A DNA stretch of 64,000 nucleotides from Streptomyces xinghaiensis S187. GTDB taxonomy: Bacteria; Actinomycetota; Actinomycetes; Streptomycetales; Streptomycetaceae. Shown piece after piece: positions 43,371 through 52,658 of the stretch (positions within the stretch are counted from its first letter, which is position 1; each line of letters begins with the position of its first letter). The notes beneath the pieces are model-generated. The model was given only the letters and a program-made list of their open reading frames with translations, had not been told where the DNA came from and did not search any database. Position numbers and translations under genes: made by a program. The stretch covers positions 868,001 to 932,000 of the forward strand of contig NZ_CP023202.1 of the NCBI RefSeq assembly GCF_000220705.2. The letters are read 5' to 3'.

Positions 43371-45155
43371 TCACGCTGTCGTGACGGCCAGCCAGCCCCG
43401 CTGCATGCCGGCGAACCGTCCGCCCGCATTCAGCAGTTGCGCCGGACTGCCGTCCTCGACCACCGCCCCGTTCTCGATGACCAGGACGCGATCGGCGATG
43501 GCGAGCGTGGACAACCGGTGCGCGATGATCACCGCGGTGCGGCCCGCGAGGACCCGGGTCAGCGCTTCGTGCACGGCCCGCTCCGACGGGGTGTCCATGC
43601 TGGACGTCGCCTCGTCGAGAATCAGCACGCGCGGCGAGGTCAGCATCACCCGCGCCATGGCGATCAACTGCCGCTGGCCGGCCGACAGGCCCGAACCCCG
43701 CTTGTGCACGTCCGTGTCGTAGCCACCGGGCAGCGCGCTGATGAATCCGTGCGCGCCCACCGACTCAGCGGCCGCCCGGATCTCGGCTCGTGAAGCGTCC
43801 GGCCGGCCCAGCGCGATGTTGTCCGCGACCGACCCGGAGAACAGGAACGCCTCCTGGGTGATCATCGAGACGGCGCCGCGCAGTTCGGCGTCGGCCAGCT
43901 CCCGCAGGTCCACCCCGTCCAGCCTGACCCGGCCCGCCGCGGGATCGTACAGCCGCGCCATCAGCTTGGCGATCGTGGACTTGCCGGCGCCGGTGGTGCC
44001 CACCAGGGCGACCGTACGGCCCGGTTCGAGCACCAGGTCGACGCCGGACAGCACACGGCGGCCCTCATCGCCGTACCGGAAGTGGACGCCCTCGAACCTC
44101 ACGGCGCCCCGCCCGCCCGGCGGGTCCGCCGGCAACGCAACCGGACGCTTCGGCTCGGCCACCGCCGGGTGGGGCACGAACAGCGCACCGATCTTCTCCA
44201 AGCCCGCCGACGCCGCCGAAAAGGCGTTGGCGAAACTCGCCAGCTCGTCGATCGGGTCGTACAGCCGGTGCACGTACAGCAGGAACGCGGTGAGCGTGCC
44301 GATGGCCAACTGGCCCTGGTCCATGCGGAACACGCCCAACGTCAGCAGCCCGGCCAATGACAGGTTGCCGATGAGCTTCACTCCGCCGCTGAAGGTGGCG
44401 CTCACCCAGCCGGCGTCCGCCCGCGCCACCGTGTACCGGGCGTCGAGCCGGCGCAGCCGGGCCGCGTTGGCCTCCTCGCGGCGGAACGCCTGTACGGCCC
44501 TGATGCCGTTGAAGGCCTCCACCGTGTGCTGCACTACGCCCTCGACGGCCGTCCTGGTGCTCCGGTAGGCGCGCCGCGACCGGTTCCGGAACCACTGCGT
44601 CAGCACGTACAGCGGGATGAACAGCACGATCACGACCGCGGCCATCGGCTGGTCCATCCACAGCATCACGGCGAGGATTCCGACCATCGAGAACAGCGCG
44701 GAGAACAGCCCGTCCAAGCCCATCTCCAGCATCTCCTCGACCGACTCCACATCACTGGACAGCCGGGCGATCACCCGCCCCGAGGGATACGACTCGTGGA
44801 ACGCCAGCGGCTGGCCCATCACATGGGTGAAGGCCCGGTGCCGCAGCTCGAACAAGAGGTCCTGGGCAATGCCGCCGGAGTAGCGCAGAAAGCACCACTT
44901 GAGCGTGGCCGTGGTCAGCCCGGCAGCCAGTGCCGCAGCCGTGAAGCCGATCAGCGGCGTCCACCGGCCGTCCGCTGCCTCGGGCACACCCCGGTCGATG
45001 GCGGCGGCGATCAGCAGCGGCGGGACCAGCCCGCACACGTTCTCCACCAGGGCCAGCGCGGTGGCGGCCGCCAGCCGGCGCCGCTTGGGCCACAGCAGCA
45101 TGCGCAGCAGGGCGTCCCGCTGGGCCCGGGACGGTGCTTCCTCGTGTCCCTTCAT
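43371..45155 (-). CDS. ABC exporter half-transporter, second subunit
   Basis: A 594-residue exporter subunit with a six-helix membrane domain (LAAATALALVENVCGLVPPL, LIGFTAAALAAGLTTATLKW, GLFSALFSMVGILAVMLWM among others) and a cytoplasmic ATPase: Walker A TVALVGTTGAGKSTIAKLMA, Q-loop SMITQEAFLFSGSV, signature GSGLSAGQRQLIAMARVML and Walker B VLILDEATSSMDTPSE. It overlaps its partner (ATGA) and the pair is the usual heterodimeric drug exporter of aminoglycoside clusters. It should export the finished or modified antibiotic. Confidence 0.93.
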   Translation of the reverse strand: MKGHEEAPSRAQRDALLRMLLWPKRRRLAAATALALVENVCGLVPPLLIAAAIDRGVPEAADGRWTPLIGFTAAALAAGLTTATLKWCFLRYSGGIAQDLLFELRHRAFTHVMGQPLAFHESYPSGRVIARLSSDVESVEEMLEMGLDGLFSALFSMVGILAVMLWMDQPMAAVVIVLFIPLYVLTQWFRNRSRRAYRSTRTAVEGVVQHTVEAFNGIRAVQAFRREEANAARLRRLDARYTVARADAGWVSATFSGGVKLIGNLSLAGLLTLGVFRMDQGQLAIGTLTAFLLYVHRLYDPIDELASFANAFSAASAGLEKIGALFVPHPAVAEPKRPVALPADPPGGRGAVRFEGVHFRYGDEGRRVLSGVDLVLEPGRTVALVGTTGAGKSTIAKLMARLYDPAAGRVRLDGVDLRELADAELRGAVSMITQEAFLFSGSVADNIALGRPDASRAEIRAAAESVGAHGFISALPGGYDTDVHKRGSGLSAGQRQLIAMARVMLTSPRVLILDEATSSMDTPSERAVHEALTRVLAGRTAVIIAHRLSTLAIADRVLVIENGAVVEDGSPAQLLNAGGRFAGMQRGWLAVTTA

Positions 45156-46987
45156 CGTGTCCGCCCCCGTCCTGCCATGCCGTCCGCCGTGATGTCGTCG
45201 AGGATGTCGTCGGAGTCGTCCTCCGGGCGCGCGATGACCGTGGGCAGCGACGGCGCGACCAGCAGCCGGTACTCCGGCTCACGAGCCATCAACTCGTCGT
45301 GCGTGCCCGTCGCGGCGACCCGCCCACCGGAGAGGAACACCACCTGGTCCGCCAGGCGCAGAGTGCCCGGTCGGTGCGCGGCCACGAACGTGGTGACGCG
45401 GCAGAGCACCCCGCGCAGAGCGGTCTCCACCTCCCGCTCGGTCCGTACGTCCAGGGCGGACAGCGCGTCGTCCAGCACCAGTACCGTCGGCCTGCGCAGG
45501 ATGGCCCGGGCCAGCGCCAGCCGCTGCCGCTGACCGCCCGACAGGCCCAGGCCCTCCTCACCGATCACCGTGGACAGCTTGTCGGGCAGAGCGGAGACGA
45601 ATGCGTCCGCGCGTACCGTCCGCAGCGCTTCCCACACCGCGGCATCACCGTCCTCGCCCGCAGCCGCGTCACCGGTCTCCGGTAGGCCCAGCGTGACGTT
45701 GGCCCGCACCGTGCCGGAGAACAGCACCGGGTCGTCGAACGCTCCGGACACCACCGACCGCAGGTCGGCCAGGGCCAGATCGCGCAGATCCACACCGTCC
45801 AGCGTGATGCGCCCCGACGTCGGGTCGTCCAGCCGGGACAGCAGCGACAGCAGCGTGCTCTTGCCGGAGCCCGTCGCCCCGGCGACGGCCACCGTGGTGC
45901 CCGCCCGGACCGTCAGGTCGACGCCCCGCAGCGTCGCGGTGCGGCCACCCGGGTGCGCGTAGTGCACTCCCTCCAGGCGGATCTCGCCACGCACGGGTGA
46001 CGGCAGAGGCCGGGGGCGCTCCGGGTCGGTCACCGTCACCGGCTCGTCCCGCACCTGCCAGTACCGGTCGGCCGCCGTGGCCGCCGTCGACGCGTCGGCG
46101 GTCAGCCAGCCCAGTGTGTCGGCCGGCCAGCGCAGATACGTGGCAACTGTCACCGCGGCCATCAGCGTGCCCAGTGTGAGCGCGCCAGTGGCGACACTGT
46201 GGCCGCCGTATCCGATCATCGCCACGATCGCCAGGTCCGGCAGCGCCGTGATGATCCACCACAGGGCCGCCGTGTACGACAGCTTCCGCAGCTCCAAGTC
46301 CCGCAGCCGACGCGCCCGGCCGGTGAACTGGCGCACCGCCTCCGGGCCGCGCCCGAACACCTTCAGCACCCGCACACCGAGCACCGACTCCTCCACGGTC
46401 GTGGACAGGTCTCCGCCCACTTCCTGCGCGGAGCGTGCCACCACCCGGAACCGCTGCTCGAACACCGTGGTGGCCACCACCATCGGCACGTACGCCAGGA
46501 ACACGATCAGCGCGAGCACCGGTGCCAGCCACGCCAGGACGCCCAGACCCACGGCGAGCGCCGCGACGTTGACCATCAGGTAGATGGCAGAGAAGGCCGC
46601 GAACCGGCCGATCTCCATCACGTCCGAGACGGTCCGGGACCGTAACTGACCGGACTGCCAGCGGGAATGGAACGACAGGGGCAGCCGCTGGATGTGCGCC
46701 GACACGTCGGCGCGCATCGCCGTCTCCAGCCGGGTCGCCGGGCGCACCACCAGCAGCCGGCGCGCGCCCAGCAGGACCGCTTCGACCACACCGAGGAGGG
46801 CGAACCCGCCGATGAACCACGGAAGCGCGGCGAGGTCCCGCTCCACGACCGGCCCGTCCACCAGCCGCTGGAGCACCAGCGGCATGGCCAGACCCGCGAG
46901 CATCGACCCGAAGGCAGCGACGCACGCCCCCGCCATCAGCCAGCGGTGCGGGCGCAGATAGGGGGCGCAGCGTCGCAGCGACGTCAT
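45152..46987 (-). CDS. ABC exporter half-transporter, first subunit
   Basis: A 611-residue exporter subunit with six membrane helices (WLMAGACVAAFGSMLAGLAM, ALPWFIGGFALLGVVEAVLL, LMVNVAALAVGLGVLAWLAP and more) and an ATPase: Walker A TVAVAGATGSGKSTLLSLLS, signature GLGLSGGQRQRLALARAIL and Walker B VLVLDDALSALDVRTEREVE, where Asp replaces the catalytic Glu, as is common in the degenerate site of heterodimers. ATG 46987 overlaps the NeoM stop (ATGA), so it is translated with the biosynthetic genes. A TTA codon lies at 46643-46645. Confidence 0.93.
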   Translation of the reverse strand: MTSLRRCAPYLRPHRWLMAGACVAAFGSMLAGLAMPLVLQRLVDGPVVERDLAALPWFIGGFALLGVVEAVLLGARRLLVVRPATRLETAMRADVSAHIQRLPLSFHSRWQSGQLRSRTVSDVMEIGRFAAFSAIYLMVNVAALAVGLGVLAWLAPVLALIVFLAYVPMVVATTVFEQRFRVVARSAQEVGGDLSTTVEESVLGVRVLKVFGRGPEAVRQFTGRARRLRDLELRKLSYTAALWWIITALPDLAIVAMIGYGGHSVATGALTLGTLMAAVTVATYLRWPADTLGWLTADASTAATAADRYWQVRDEPVTVTDPERPRPLPSPVRGEIRLEGVHYAHPGGRTATLRGVDLTVRAGTTVAVAGATGSGKSTLLSLLSRLDDPTSGRITLDGVDLRDLALADLRSVVSGAFDDPVLFSGTVRANVTLGLPETGDAAAGEDGDAAVWEALRTVRADAFVSALPDKLSTVIGEEGLGLSGGQRQRLALARAILRRPTVLVLDDALSALDVRTEREVETALRGVLCRVTTFVAAHRPGTLRLADQVVFLSGGRVAATGTHDELMAREPEYRLLVAPSLPTVIARPEDDSDDILDDITADGMAGRGRTR

Positions 46988-48252
46988 GGCGTACACCCGG
47001 CACCTCCCCCGGAGGTCCGGCCGAGCGCCCGTCGGTAGTGTGCCAGCGCCCGCTCCACGGTGTCCGCCCCATAACGGCTCAGCAGGTCCGGCACCGCCGA
47101 GGCCACCGTCTTGCGGTGCCGTTCCGCCTCCGTGACCGCCTCACCGGCGACGCGGGCCAGCGCCGCCACGTCGCCGCGCGGAACAAGCAGCCCCGGAGTG
47201 ACCGAACCGACCGTGTCGGGCAGCCCGCCGACGGCGTAACCCGCCACCGGCGTCCCGCACACCATGGCCTCCAGCGCGCTGCCGCCCAGCTCCTCGTGGG
47301 CGGACGGCATGACGAGCACGTCCAGCGCCGTCATCACGGACGGCACCGCGTCGTGCGGCAGGAACCCGGTGAACACGAACCGGTTTGCCAGCCTCGCCGC
47401 CCCGACGGCCTCCCGCATCCGCTCCCGCTGCGGCCCGTCACCCACCACGAGAAACACCGCCCCGGGCGCCGCCGAAACCGTGGCGTCCCACCGGCCCGCC
47501 ATGGCGACGAAGTCCCGCCACCCCTTCTCGTGCGCGATCCGGCCGACCCAGCCGACCACCGGCACACCGGCCGGCACGCCCAGTGAACGGACATACTCTT
47601 CCGCCCGCCGCCGCGGCACGGGCCGTACATCCCCGACCGAGTCGGGCAGCACGTCCACCAGGGCACGGTCGAGCGGCAGCAGCCGCGCCACCGTGTCCGC
47701 GGTGCGCGCGGTGAGCACCGAGACCCGGCGGGCGTGCCGCAGGGCGTACCGCTCGGCCGCGGTCACCAGCCGGTGCTGGAGCCGGTCGAACCGGGACATC
47801 GGCTCGTACACCGCCAGCCGTGAGCAGTGCAGCGTGATGACGTACGGCGCGCCGAGAATCCGCGACACGAGCGGCCCGGCGAGCAGCGCCCACAGCTGTC
47901 CGTCCGCGTGGACGTGCACGAGGTCCGGCTGCCAGGTGCGGCGCAGTGGCCGGCACGCCGCCGGCACCGCGGCGAGCCACGCCTGGTTGAGCCCGACGAG
48001 GCCGGTCAGCTCGGAGCGCAGTCGGGGAAGCGGAGCGCGGGTGACGCGGACCGTGAGCCCTGGCCGGTCGACCCGCTCCCGGGGCAGTCCGGGGAACCCC
48101 ACGGTCATGACGAGCTGCTCCACGCCACGGTCGGCCAGCTCCCGCGAGAGGCGGAGGATCTGCACCTGCATGCCCCCGACGGCGTCGAACTCCGCGGGCC
48201 AGGCGGTGACGCAGTCGTGGTGGAAGAAGGGGGTGAGCCGCAGCACACGCAC
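46984..48252 (-). CDS. neoM: 2-deoxystreptamine N-acetylglucosaminyltransferase (NeoM/KanF-type)
   Basis: A 422-residue GT4-type glycosyltransferase. The N-terminus RVLRLTPFFHHDCVTAWPAE, then VGGMQVQILRLSRELADRGV, is characteristic of enzymes that join GlcNAc to 2-deoxystreptamine to make 2'-N-acetylparomamine. The donor site shows VGWVGRIAHEKGWRDFVAMA, VFLVVGDGPQRERMREAVG and PSAHEELGGSALEAMVCGTP. GTG 48252 is preferred: GGAG stands 6 bases upstream, while the longer GTG start at 48264 has no site. It follows the DOI synthase gene by 71 bases in the same direction. Confidence 0.92.
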   Translation of the reverse strand: MRVLRLTPFFHHDCVTAWPAEFDAVGGMQVQILRLSRELADRGVEQLVMTVGFPGLPRERVDRPGLTVRVTRAPLPRLRSELTGLVGLNQAWLAAVPAACRPLRRTWQPDLVHVHADGQLWALLAGPLVSRILGAPYVITLHCSRLAVYEPMSRFDRLQHRLVTAAERYALRHARRVSVLTARTADTVARLLPLDRALVDVLPDSVGDVRPVPRRRAEEYVRSLGVPAGVPVVGWVGRIAHEKGWRDFVAMAGRWDATVSAAPGAVFLVVGDGPQRERMREAVGAARLANRFVFTGFLPHDAVPSVMTALDVLVMPSAHEELGGSALEAMVCGTPVAGYAVGGLPDTVGSVTPGLLVPRGDVAALARVAGEAVTEAERHRKTVASAVPDLLSRYGADTVERALAHYRRALGRTSGGGAGCTP

Positions 48253-48323
48253 GGGGAACTCCACGGAAAGGGAGGGCGGTTGGCGAAGGCGATACGCGGT
48301 ACGGGGTGGCGCGGTTGTGCCGG

Positions 48324-49499
48324 TTACGGCAGCGGGCCGGCCGGTGGAGAGCCCGCGTACGCCGCTGCGGGCTCGGCGGCCCCGCCGCGCGAAGCCGCCT
48401 CGTCGACAACCTCGTCCAGCAGGGCGAGGGGGACGGGCACGAGCGGCAGGGTCCCCGTGTGCAGGACGTCGCCGGGCGCCGACAACAGCACCATCGGGGT
48501 GTGCCCGGGCGGGCTGTCGAGGTAGCCGCGCTTGTTGTCGTACGCCAGCCAGTTCCTGATCAGTGATGTGTCGACGTGTGCCGGAATCGCGGGCTCCACC
48601 CCGGCGGCTGCGACCAGTTCGCGGTGCAGAGGGACGAGGCCGGCGTCGGCGTGCCCCAGACGGCGGGAGACTTCGGCGGCGACGGTCATGCCGACGGCGA
48701 CGCCCGCCCCATGGGCAACCTCGCCGCGGGAGGCGTGCTCGATGGCGTGCCCGGCGGTGTGGCCGTACTCCAGAACGAGGCCGGAGCGACGCTCGTGCTT
48801 GTCGTCCCGAGTGACGTCGGCCTTGGCGGCCAGGCTCTCCGCGATGATCCAGCGCAGGGTCTCGTCGTCGTAGCGCGCGTCAACACGCAGGGCGCCCGCG
48901 AGCCGGTCGAGCATGGCCGGCCGGATGGCGAGGGCGTTCTTCACCACCTCGCCCATGCCGGAGCGGATCTCGCGGGGCGGCAGTGTGCGCAGGAAGGCGG
49001 TGTCGGCCAGGACTTCGACGGGCTGGTAGAAGGTGCCGACCAGGTTCTTGCCGAAGGTGGCGTTGACGGCCTGCTTCAGCGAGAGCACCGAGTCGAGCAT
49101 GGCCACCACCGTGGTCGGCACGTGGACGAGGCGGATTCCGCGGAACAGCAGCGACGCCATCAGGCCGGCGATGTTGCCGGTGACGCCGCCGCCGAGTGCG
49201 ACGACGAGGGAGCGTCGGTCCGCTCCGCGCTCCAGGGCCTGCTCCGCGAGCGCGGACACGGTGGCCAGAACCTTGTGCACCTCGCCCGCCTCGTGGGTGA
49301 GGAGGTGGGCCGGGCCGGCCTCCTTGCCGATGCGGGTGGCGAGGTCGAGGCCGTAGAGCTCGGCCACCGTGGTGTCCGCCACCACCAGGTAGCTGCTGGC
49401 GCCGAGTGCGGCGAGGCAGGTGATGACGTCCTCGGCACACTCGGTGCCGAGCCGGTAGGGGAATGAGGCGTCTTCCATCGCGATGGGTGTGACCTGCAT
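48324..49499 (-). CDS. neoC: 2-deoxy-scyllo-inosose synthase
   Basis: A 391-residue carbocycle-forming enzyme of the dehydroquinate-synthase fold that turns glucose 6-phosphate into 2-deoxy-scyllo-inosose with NAD+ and a divalent metal. NAD-binding ALGGGVTGNIAGLMASLLF (about 101-119), VPTTVVAMLDSVLSLKQAV with the catalytic Lys near 142, the metal ligand in GMGEVVKNALAI and EYGHTAGHAIEHAS are all present. The SLKQAVN and GTFYQPVEV phrases separate it from primary-metabolism AroB. ATG 49499 has an AAGGATC site. It is the committing enzyme of the pathway. Confidence 0.96.
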   Translation of the reverse strand: MQVTPIAMEDASFPYRLGTECAEDVITCLAALGASSYLVVADTTVAELYGLDLATRIGKEAGPAHLLTHEAGEVHKVLATVSALAEQALERGADRRSLVVALGGGVTGNIAGLMASLLFRGIRLVHVPTTVVAMLDSVLSLKQAVNATFGKNLVGTFYQPVEVLADTAFLRTLPPREIRSGMGEVVKNALAIRPAMLDRLAGALRVDARYDDETLRWIIAESLAAKADVTRDDKHERRSGLVLEYGHTAGHAIEHASRGEVAHGAGVAVGMTVAAEVSRRLGHADAGLVPLHRELVAAAGVEPAIPAHVDTSLIRNWLAYDNKRGYLDSPPGHTPMVLLSAPGDVLHTGTLPLVPVPLALLDEVVDEAASRGGAAEPAAAYAGSPPAGPLP

Positions 49500-49554
49500 G
49501 ATCCTTCGGATCCTCCGGCGGTTCGCGGGACTGGGATGCGGTGGGTTGCCGTGG

Positions 49555-50829
49555 TCAATGCACCAGTTCGGCGCCGTGCCGCAGGACCTTGGCGAAGGCC
49601 GCGGCGATGTCACCCATGTCTTCTTCGCCGCCGAGCAGGGCGGCGTGGTGCAGGGTCACCGTCCGCCGCGCGGCGCCCTCGCACACGGGCAGCGCGAACC
49701 TCTTGGGGTCGATGCGCTCCTCGTGGGCCAGACCCAGCGTGTAGCGCCTGCGGGTGTGCGGCGCGTACAGCTTGTTGGCCGGGATCGGGGCATAGCAGGG
49801 CAGCACGGGGAAGCCGAGCTCGGCGGTGAGCGCGTCTGTCACCTCGGTGACGGGGACGTCCTCCAGCACGCCGTCGGGCAGCCGCACCGCGTAGGTGTAG
49901 TAGGTACGGGAGGTGGTGCCGGCGGACGTGGTCTGCGGGCGCAGGCCCAGCCCGCCGAGGAGGCCGTCGAGGCGGGCGGCGTTGGAGCGGCGGGTCTCGT
50001 TCTGCTCGTCGAGGATGGTGAGCTGCTCGGTGAGAATGGCTGCCTGGAATTCGGACAGGCACCGGTTGCTCCCCATCAGCTCGCCGGTCTCGACCAGTTC
50101 CATGGCCCCGGGGCTGGGCAGGGTGGCGGACAGGCAGCGGCCATCGGCCCGCAGGTGCTCCACGCGACGGGCGAAGTGCGCGTCACGGGTGACGACGGCG
50201 CCGCCCTCGCCGCTGGTGAGCACCTTGCTGTGTTGCATGCTGAAGGTTCCGGCGGTGGAGAGCGCACCGACCTTGACTCCCCGGTAGGTGGCGCCGTGCG
50301 CCTGGGCGCAGTCCTCGATGAGGGGCAGCCCGTGGCGCTCGGCGATCCGCAGGAGCGGGTCCATGTCAGCGAGGGCCGAGTAGAGGTGGACCACGACGAT
50401 GGCCCGGGTGCGTTCGGTGATCGCGGCCTCGACCGCGTCGGGTGAGAGGCAGAGCGTGTCGGCTTCGACGTCGCAGAAGACGGGAACGGCGTTGACACCG
50501 AGAATGGTGGAGCCGGACGCGACCCAGGACAGGCCGGGGACGATCACCTCGTCTCCGGCGCCCACCTCGCACGCCTCCAGGGCCAGCATCAGGCCGGCGG
50601 TACCGCTCGCGGCGGGCACGCAGTGCGGCACACCGTTGTAGGCGGCGAACGCCCGGGCGAAGCGCCGCTCGTAGGAGTCGGTGCCGCGGTAGGGGCCGCT
50701 GATCGACCACCGGCCGGATCCGAGGACATCCGCCATTGCGCCGGCAACCCCAGGCGCGGGTTGCGGCCATGCGGGCCAGGGGCGCGTGCGTAACGCGTCG
50801 CCGCCGTTCACTGCCAACCGGGAAACCAT
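49555..50829 (-). CDS. neoS: L-glutamine:2-deoxy-scyllo-inosose aminotransferase
   Basis: A 424-residue DegT/DnrJ/EryC1-type PLP aminotransferase. It carries CVPAASGTAGLMLALEACEV, VIVPGLSWVASGSTILGVNA, LIEDCAQAHGATYRG and the lysine loop FSMQHSKVLTSGEGGAVVTR near residue 200. Enzymes of this type (BtrS/BtrR, NeoB by another naming, KanS1) act twice, on 2-deoxy-scyllo-inosose and on amino-dideoxy-scyllo-inosose, with glutamine as amino donor. AAGGAAGG precedes the ATG. A TTA codon at 50791-50793 encodes an early leucine. It is 55 bases upstream of the synthase. Confidence 0.95.
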   Translation of the reverse strand: MVSRLAVNGGDALRTRPWPAWPQPAPGVAGAMADVLGSGRWSISGPYRGTDSYERRFARAFAAYNGVPHCVPAASGTAGLMLALEACEVGAGDEVIVPGLSWVASGSTILGVNAVPVFCDVEADTLCLSPDAVEAAITERTRAIVVVHLYSALADMDPLLRIAERHGLPLIEDCAQAHGATYRGVKVGALSTAGTFSMQHSKVLTSGEGGAVVTRDAHFARRVEHLRADGRCLSATLPSPGAMELVETGELMGSNRCLSEFQAAILTEQLTILDEQNETRRSNAARLDGLLGGLGLRPQTTSAGTTSRTYYTYAVRLPDGVLEDVPVTEVTDALTAELGFPVLPCYAPIPANKLYAPHTRRRYTLGLAHEERIDPKRFALPVCEGAARRTVTLHHAALLGGEEDMGDIAAAFAKVLRHGAELVH

Positions 50830-50908
50830 GGACCTTCCTTCCTGATGTCATGCCGTGGATGTGCGGATGAGGTACGGGAGGGGCGGCCGGCGCGGGGCAC
50901 GGCGTCGT

Positions 50909-51931
50909 TCAGGCGTGGAGGTTGAAGTACGAGCGGGTGTTGCCGTCCGAGCGGCGCAGGGCCACGTCGAGGGCCTTGGCGTGGTCGTCGAGCGGGAACT
51001 CGTGGCTGAGCAGGCCGTCCACGTCGACGGCGCCGGACGCCAGGACGTCGATGGCCTCCTCGAAGCAGGTGCCGGGGCCCATGGACGCCCGGACGGTGAG
51101 CATCTTGAGCACGATGTGGTGCGGGGCCATCACGGCCGACTCCTCGATGCGGTAGCCGACCAGGCCGACGCGTCCGCCCGGGCGGACGGCCTCCACGGCC
51201 TCCTGTACCGCAGTCGGGTATCCCGACCCTTCCAGGACGACATCGGGCACCGCGTCCGGGTTCGCGCCGGTCAACTCGACCAGGGCCCCCGGGGCGCCGG
51301 ACACGGCTGCGGGGACGCCCATGGCCAGGGCGGCGGCGCGGCGTTCGGGCACGGGCTCGGCCACCGCGGTGACGGTGCCACCGCGCAGCCGTACGGCCTG
51401 GACGAGCAGCAGCCCGATGCCGCCGGCGCCCATGACGGCGACCTTCTCGCCGCCGGCGACCCCCAACCGGTCCACCGCATTGAGCGCGACCGCCAGCGGC
51501 TCGACCTGGCAGGCGGCGCGCAGCGGAAGGGTGTCCGGCAGCCGCCTGAGGTTCGCGACGGGAATGGTCATGTACTCGGCGCAGGCACCGTCCCGGGTGA
51601 ACCCGAGCTCGCCCAGGTCCTCGCAGAGGGTCGGCGTCCCGGCTACGCAGTGTGCGCAGACGCCGCACGAGCAGGTCAGGTCGCCGACCACGTTGCTGCC
51701 GACGAGGTTGGTTCCCCGGGCGCCGTTGACGTCGACGACCGTGCCGCTCCACTCGTGTCCGGGCACGACCGGGTACGTGAAACCGTGCCAGACGCCCTTG
51801 TAGAAGGAGAGATCACTGCCGCAGACGGAGTTGTAGGCGATGCGGACGAGAGCTTCGCCGGGTGCCGGATCCGGTATGTCGCGGTGAGTGAGGACGGCCC
51901 GCTCGGGGGCCTCGAACACCAGAGCCTTCAT
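50909..51931 (-). CDS. neoE: 2-deoxy-scyllo-inosamine dehydrogenase (zinc MDR)
   Basis: A 340-residue zinc-dependent medium-chain dehydrogenase. Catalytic zinc site: Cys in VCGSDLSF and PGHEWSG; structural zinc: CSCGVCAHCVAGTPTLC; NAD-binding: VAVMGAGGIGLLLVQAVRL. It oxidises 2-deoxy-scyllo-inosamine to the amino-inosose, which the aminotransferase then converts to 2-deoxystreptamine. The sequence pattern, including YNSVCGSDLSFYKGVWHGFT, is that of NeoA/KanK/TobE. GGAGGT lies just before ATG 51931. It begins the long minus-strand operon that runs through to the PIG-L gene. Confidence 0.95.
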   Translation of the reverse strand: MKALVFEAPERAVLTHRDIPDPAPGEALVRIAYNSVCGSDLSFYKGVWHGFTYPVVPGHEWSGTVVDVNGARGTNLVGSNVVGDLTCSCGVCAHCVAGTPTLCEDLGELGFTRDGACAEYMTIPVANLRRLPDTLPLRAACQVEPLAVALNAVDRLGVAGGEKVAVMGAGGIGLLLVQAVRLRGGTVTAVAEPVPERRAAALAMGVPAAVSGAPGALVELTGANPDAVPDVVLEGSGYPTAVQEAVEAVRPGGRVGLVGYRIEESAVMAPHHIVLKMLTVRASMGPGTCFEEAIDVLASGAVDVDGLLSHEFPLDDHAKALDVALRRSDGNTRSYFNLHA

Positions 51932-51990
51932 CGTGCCGGACCTCCGTGGTCAGGGAGCGCCCGGCGGTCCCCGGGCGAGTGGCGTTCGCT

Positions 51991-52044
51991 AAAGTTGATG
52001 AAGCTTGGCAGGATCGTACGCTGGGTTGATGTCAACTTGTCAAC
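51991..52044. promoter_or_regulatory. Divergent control region with GTTGA/TCAAC motifs
   Basis: Between neoE and the XRE gene lie the palindrome GTTGATGTCAAC (52025-52036), a following TTGTCAAC (52037-52044) and an upstream AAAGTTGATG (51991-52000). The shared half-site GTTGA/TCAAC, repeated three times, is a good candidate operator for the adjacent XRE regulator. Confidence 0.5.
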
Positions 52045-52142
52045 AGTGGCTGATGGTTGTTTGATGATCGGGTGAGCATTGTCCGCTGAAGCGGTCACGG
52101 AAGCGCGCCAGGTGTCCGGGGGAGCCGGAACGGAAGGGAGAG

Positions 52143-52658
52143 ATGCGCATGGCGGGTAGCGGGCAGGTCCCTGAGCCGCCGGAGCGGCCGCTGGTGCGGG
52201 AGTTCGGCCAGCGGCTCAACGAGTTGATCGCCGCCATGTACCCGGACCAGCGCAAGCGACCGGGCTACGCCCGGCTGGCGAAGGAGATCCGCGAGACCAC
52301 CGGCGGTGCCATCTCCGGGACCTACCTGTGGGAACTCGCCACGGGCAAGAAGCGCAACGTCACGCTCGAGCAACTGGACGTGCTGGCCGAGTTCTTCGGG
52401 GTACCGCCCGAGTACTTCCTCAACGAGGAGACGGCCGAACGCGTCAACTCACAGCTCAAGCTGGCCACGGCGCTGCGCGACGCCCGCGTGCGCAACCTCG
52501 CCCTGCGGGCCGACGGCCTGTCCGCGGAGAGCCTGGACGCTCTGCTCATCATGGTCAACGAGGCCCGCAGAGTGCAGAACCTTGCAGCGTTCAACGACCA
52601 AGACCACATGGGCGCACCGGACGGCGGCCCGACCGGAACGTCCGGAAGCACGACGTAG
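52143..52658 (+). CDS. XRE-type regulator of the triad
   Basis: A 171-residue helix-turn-helix protein: EFGQRLNELIAAMYPDQRKR, then GYARLAKEIRETTGGAISGT and YLWELATGKKRNVTLEQLDV, with a C-terminal FFGVPPEYFLNEETAERVNS. This is the DNA-binding partner usually found with an ImmA/IrrE-like peptidase and a MAB_1171c-like membrane protein in streptomycete secondary-metabolite loci. It probably controls the divergent neoE operon and the downstream genes. A GGAAGGGAGAG site stands before ATG 52143; ATG 52149 is also possible. Confidence 0.82.
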   Translation: MRMAGSGQVPEPPERPLVREFGQRLNELIAAMYPDQRKRPGYARLAKEIRETTGGAISGTYLWELATGKKRNVTLEQLDVLAEFFGVPPEYFLNEETAERVNSQLKLATALRDARVRNLALRADGLSAESLDALLIMVNEARRVQNLAAFNDQDHMGAPDGGPTGTSGSTT

